Assembly: GCA_021739645.1 (NCBI GenBank)
Contig: JAIPBL010000008.1
Span: forward strand, 1 to 64,000
DNA: 64,000 nt
Reading direction: 5' to 3'
From: Saprospiraceae bacterium
GTDB taxonomy: Bacteria; Bacteroidota; Bacteroidia; Chitinophagales; Saprospiraceae
Made by a program: the position numbers and the translations under genes. Every line of letters starts with the position of its first letter. Position 1 is the first letter of the stretch. Below are positions 63,059 through 64,000 of this stretch, piece after piece. The notes beneath the pieces are model-generated. The model made no database searches and was not told the origin of the DNA. It was given only the letters and a program-made list of their open reading frames with translations.

Positions 63059-64000
63059 ATGAAAAAGAAGATTCTACCACTTTTACTTTTGCTAATTAGC
63101 AGCATTGGGTCTTTTGCCCAGCTGAATATGAGCTACGTTGGCTCTTACCAATACGATGAAGACCTCAGCGATATCTGGGGCTATGCTGCACCAGATGGAA
63201 CTGAATATGCCCTTGTTGGTGTGTACAATGGCGTTTCAATAGTAAATCTTTCTGACCCAGCCAACCCTGTCGAAGCTGATTTCATTCCCGGCCCAAATTC
63301 CATCTGGCGAGATATTAAGACTTGGGATCATTATGCTTATGTGACCAATGAAACGGGTGGAGGCGTATTGGTCATCGACCTGTCCAATTTGCCAGGTACG
63401 GTTACTTCCCATTTTTGGGCACCTAATATCCCTGGGTTAGGGACTTTAAGCTCTATCCACAACCTATGGATTGACGAGTTTGGTTATATCTATTTATCAG
63501 GTTCTACCCTTAATGGCGGAGGTTTGGTGTTTGTAGATGTATTCACCGACCCTTGGAACCCGGCTTATGCCGGTAAATGCGCACCAGCTTATTCACACGA
63601 TGTTTATGTTCGGAACAATTTGGCGTACAGTGCTGAGATAAACACTGGGGTTTTCACGATATACGATGTCACCGACAAATCCAATCCAGTTGCGCTGGGA
63701 AGTCAACAAACCGGAGCATCTACTGCTCACAATACTTGGCTTTCAGATAATGGTCAAATTCTTTTTACCACTGATGAAACTGGCAACGGACCAGTAGGTT
63801 CATACGATGTTTCGGACCCTTCAAACATTTTGACGCTTGACCAATTTCGCCCAATTGAAACATTGGGGGAGGGCGTCATTCCACACAACGTGCATGTTTG
63901 GGATGATTACATCATCATTTCCTATTACACAGACGGATGCATCATCGTGGATGCCGCACGTCCAGACAACTTGATTGAAGTGGGCAACTTTGATACCTAC
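63059..64000 (+). CDS. LVIVD-repeat/choice-of-anchor-B family protein, 5' part (runs off right edge)
   Basis: 314 codons open from the ATG at 63059 to the window end. The signal peptide MKKKILPLLLLLISSIGSFA precedes beta-propeller-like repeats: SDIWGYAAPDGTEYALVGVYNGVSIV split over the first blade, VNLSDPANPVE, VIDLSNLPG, FTIYDVTDKSNPVALG and GSYDVSDPSNI. The pattern V-D-x-S-D-P-x-N-P and the SDIWGY start are those of the choice-of-anchor-B family, usually exported with a C-terminal T9SS sorting domain; here the end is missing. No enzymatic motif is visible. Confidence 0.88.
   Translation, partial: MKKKILPLLLLLISSIGSFAQLNMSYVGSYQYDEDLSDIWGYAAPDGTEYALVGVYNGVSIVNLSDPANPVEADFIPGPNSIWRDIKTWDHYAYVTNETGGGVLVIDLSNLPGTVTSHFWAPNIPGLGTLSSIHNLWIDEFGYIYLSGSTLNGGGLVFVDVFTDPWNPAYAGKCAPAYSHDVYVRNNLAYSAEINTGVFTIYDVTDKSNPVALGSQQTGASTAHNTWLSDNGQILFTTDETGNGPVGSYDVSDPSNILTLDQFRPIETLGEGVIPHNVHVWDDYIIISYYTDGCIIVDAARPDNLIEVGNFDTY

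Overview
The window looks like the chromosome of a Bacteroidota bacterium, most likely a member of the Saprospiria. This is an inference from several features. There are long secreted proteins built from SprB-type repeats or from dockerin and cohesin modules, and several end in the type A sorting domain of the type IX secretion system (T9SS). Lipoproteins, a DUF2911 protein, a lysine-rich cold-shock protein and a B12-dependent ribonucleotide reductase are also present, and ribosome-binding sites are weak. No rRNA, tRNA, CRISPR array, phage or intact insertion sequence was recognised.

Layout. 1-2024 (minus): 5' part of a SprB-repeat protein that runs off the left edge; its base composition changes abruptly near 1300. 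2127-4382: a cysteine-rich lipoprotein, 1 kb without a gene, and a secreted START-like protein. 4481-7922: thyA, an SDR dehydrogenase and a ClC channel on the plus strand. 7996-15395: an adenylate cyclase (minus), then a glycerophosphodiester phosphodiesterase, a TPR/PD40/OmpA envelope protein, a lipoprotein, a cold-shock protein (minus) and a DUF2911 protein. 15458-15599: a nested palindromic repeat, followed by methylmalonyl-CoA mutase. 18315-24173: a cytoplasmic histidine kinase of 1811 residues with about 12 PAS domains, four of them in an exact 390-bp tandem array, and a single-domain response regulator. 24199-26703: an AIM24-like protein (minus), an esterase and a small CxxCH lipoprotein. 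26975-29922: a three-gene proton-translocating transhydrogenase operon. 30041-37312 (minus): a Crp/Fnr regulator, ffh and a SprB-repeat protein of 1568 residues. 37695-43638: a beta-barrel protein, a missed small membrane protein, an HExxH protein, CorA and NrdJ. 43707-44152: a toxin-antitoxin-like DUF4258/DUF2283 pair. 44283-52692: a T9SS-exported peptidylarginine-deiminase-like enzyme, a lipoprotein, miaA, an acyltransferase, a T9SS PKD protein, a queuosine-precursor transporter and a hypothetical protein. 52830-52970: a second missed small membrane protein, then about 940 bp without a gene that may hold structured RNA. 53911-60048: a T9SS protein of 2045 residues. 60376-62813: an ECF sigma factor with a probable membrane anti-sigma partner. 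63059-64000: start of an LVIVD/choice-of-anchor-B protein that runs off the right edge.

Housekeeping functions (thyA, ffh, miaA, nrdJ, pnt, corA, mutase) are interleaved with surface and secretion genes. Most genes stand alone or in groups of two or three separated by clear hairpin terminators. The least ordinary items are the GC-rich blocks inside two repeat-domain genes, the deiminase with a sorting tail, the protein carrying both dockerin and cohesin, the DUF4258/DUF2283 pair, and the dispersed inverted repeats.
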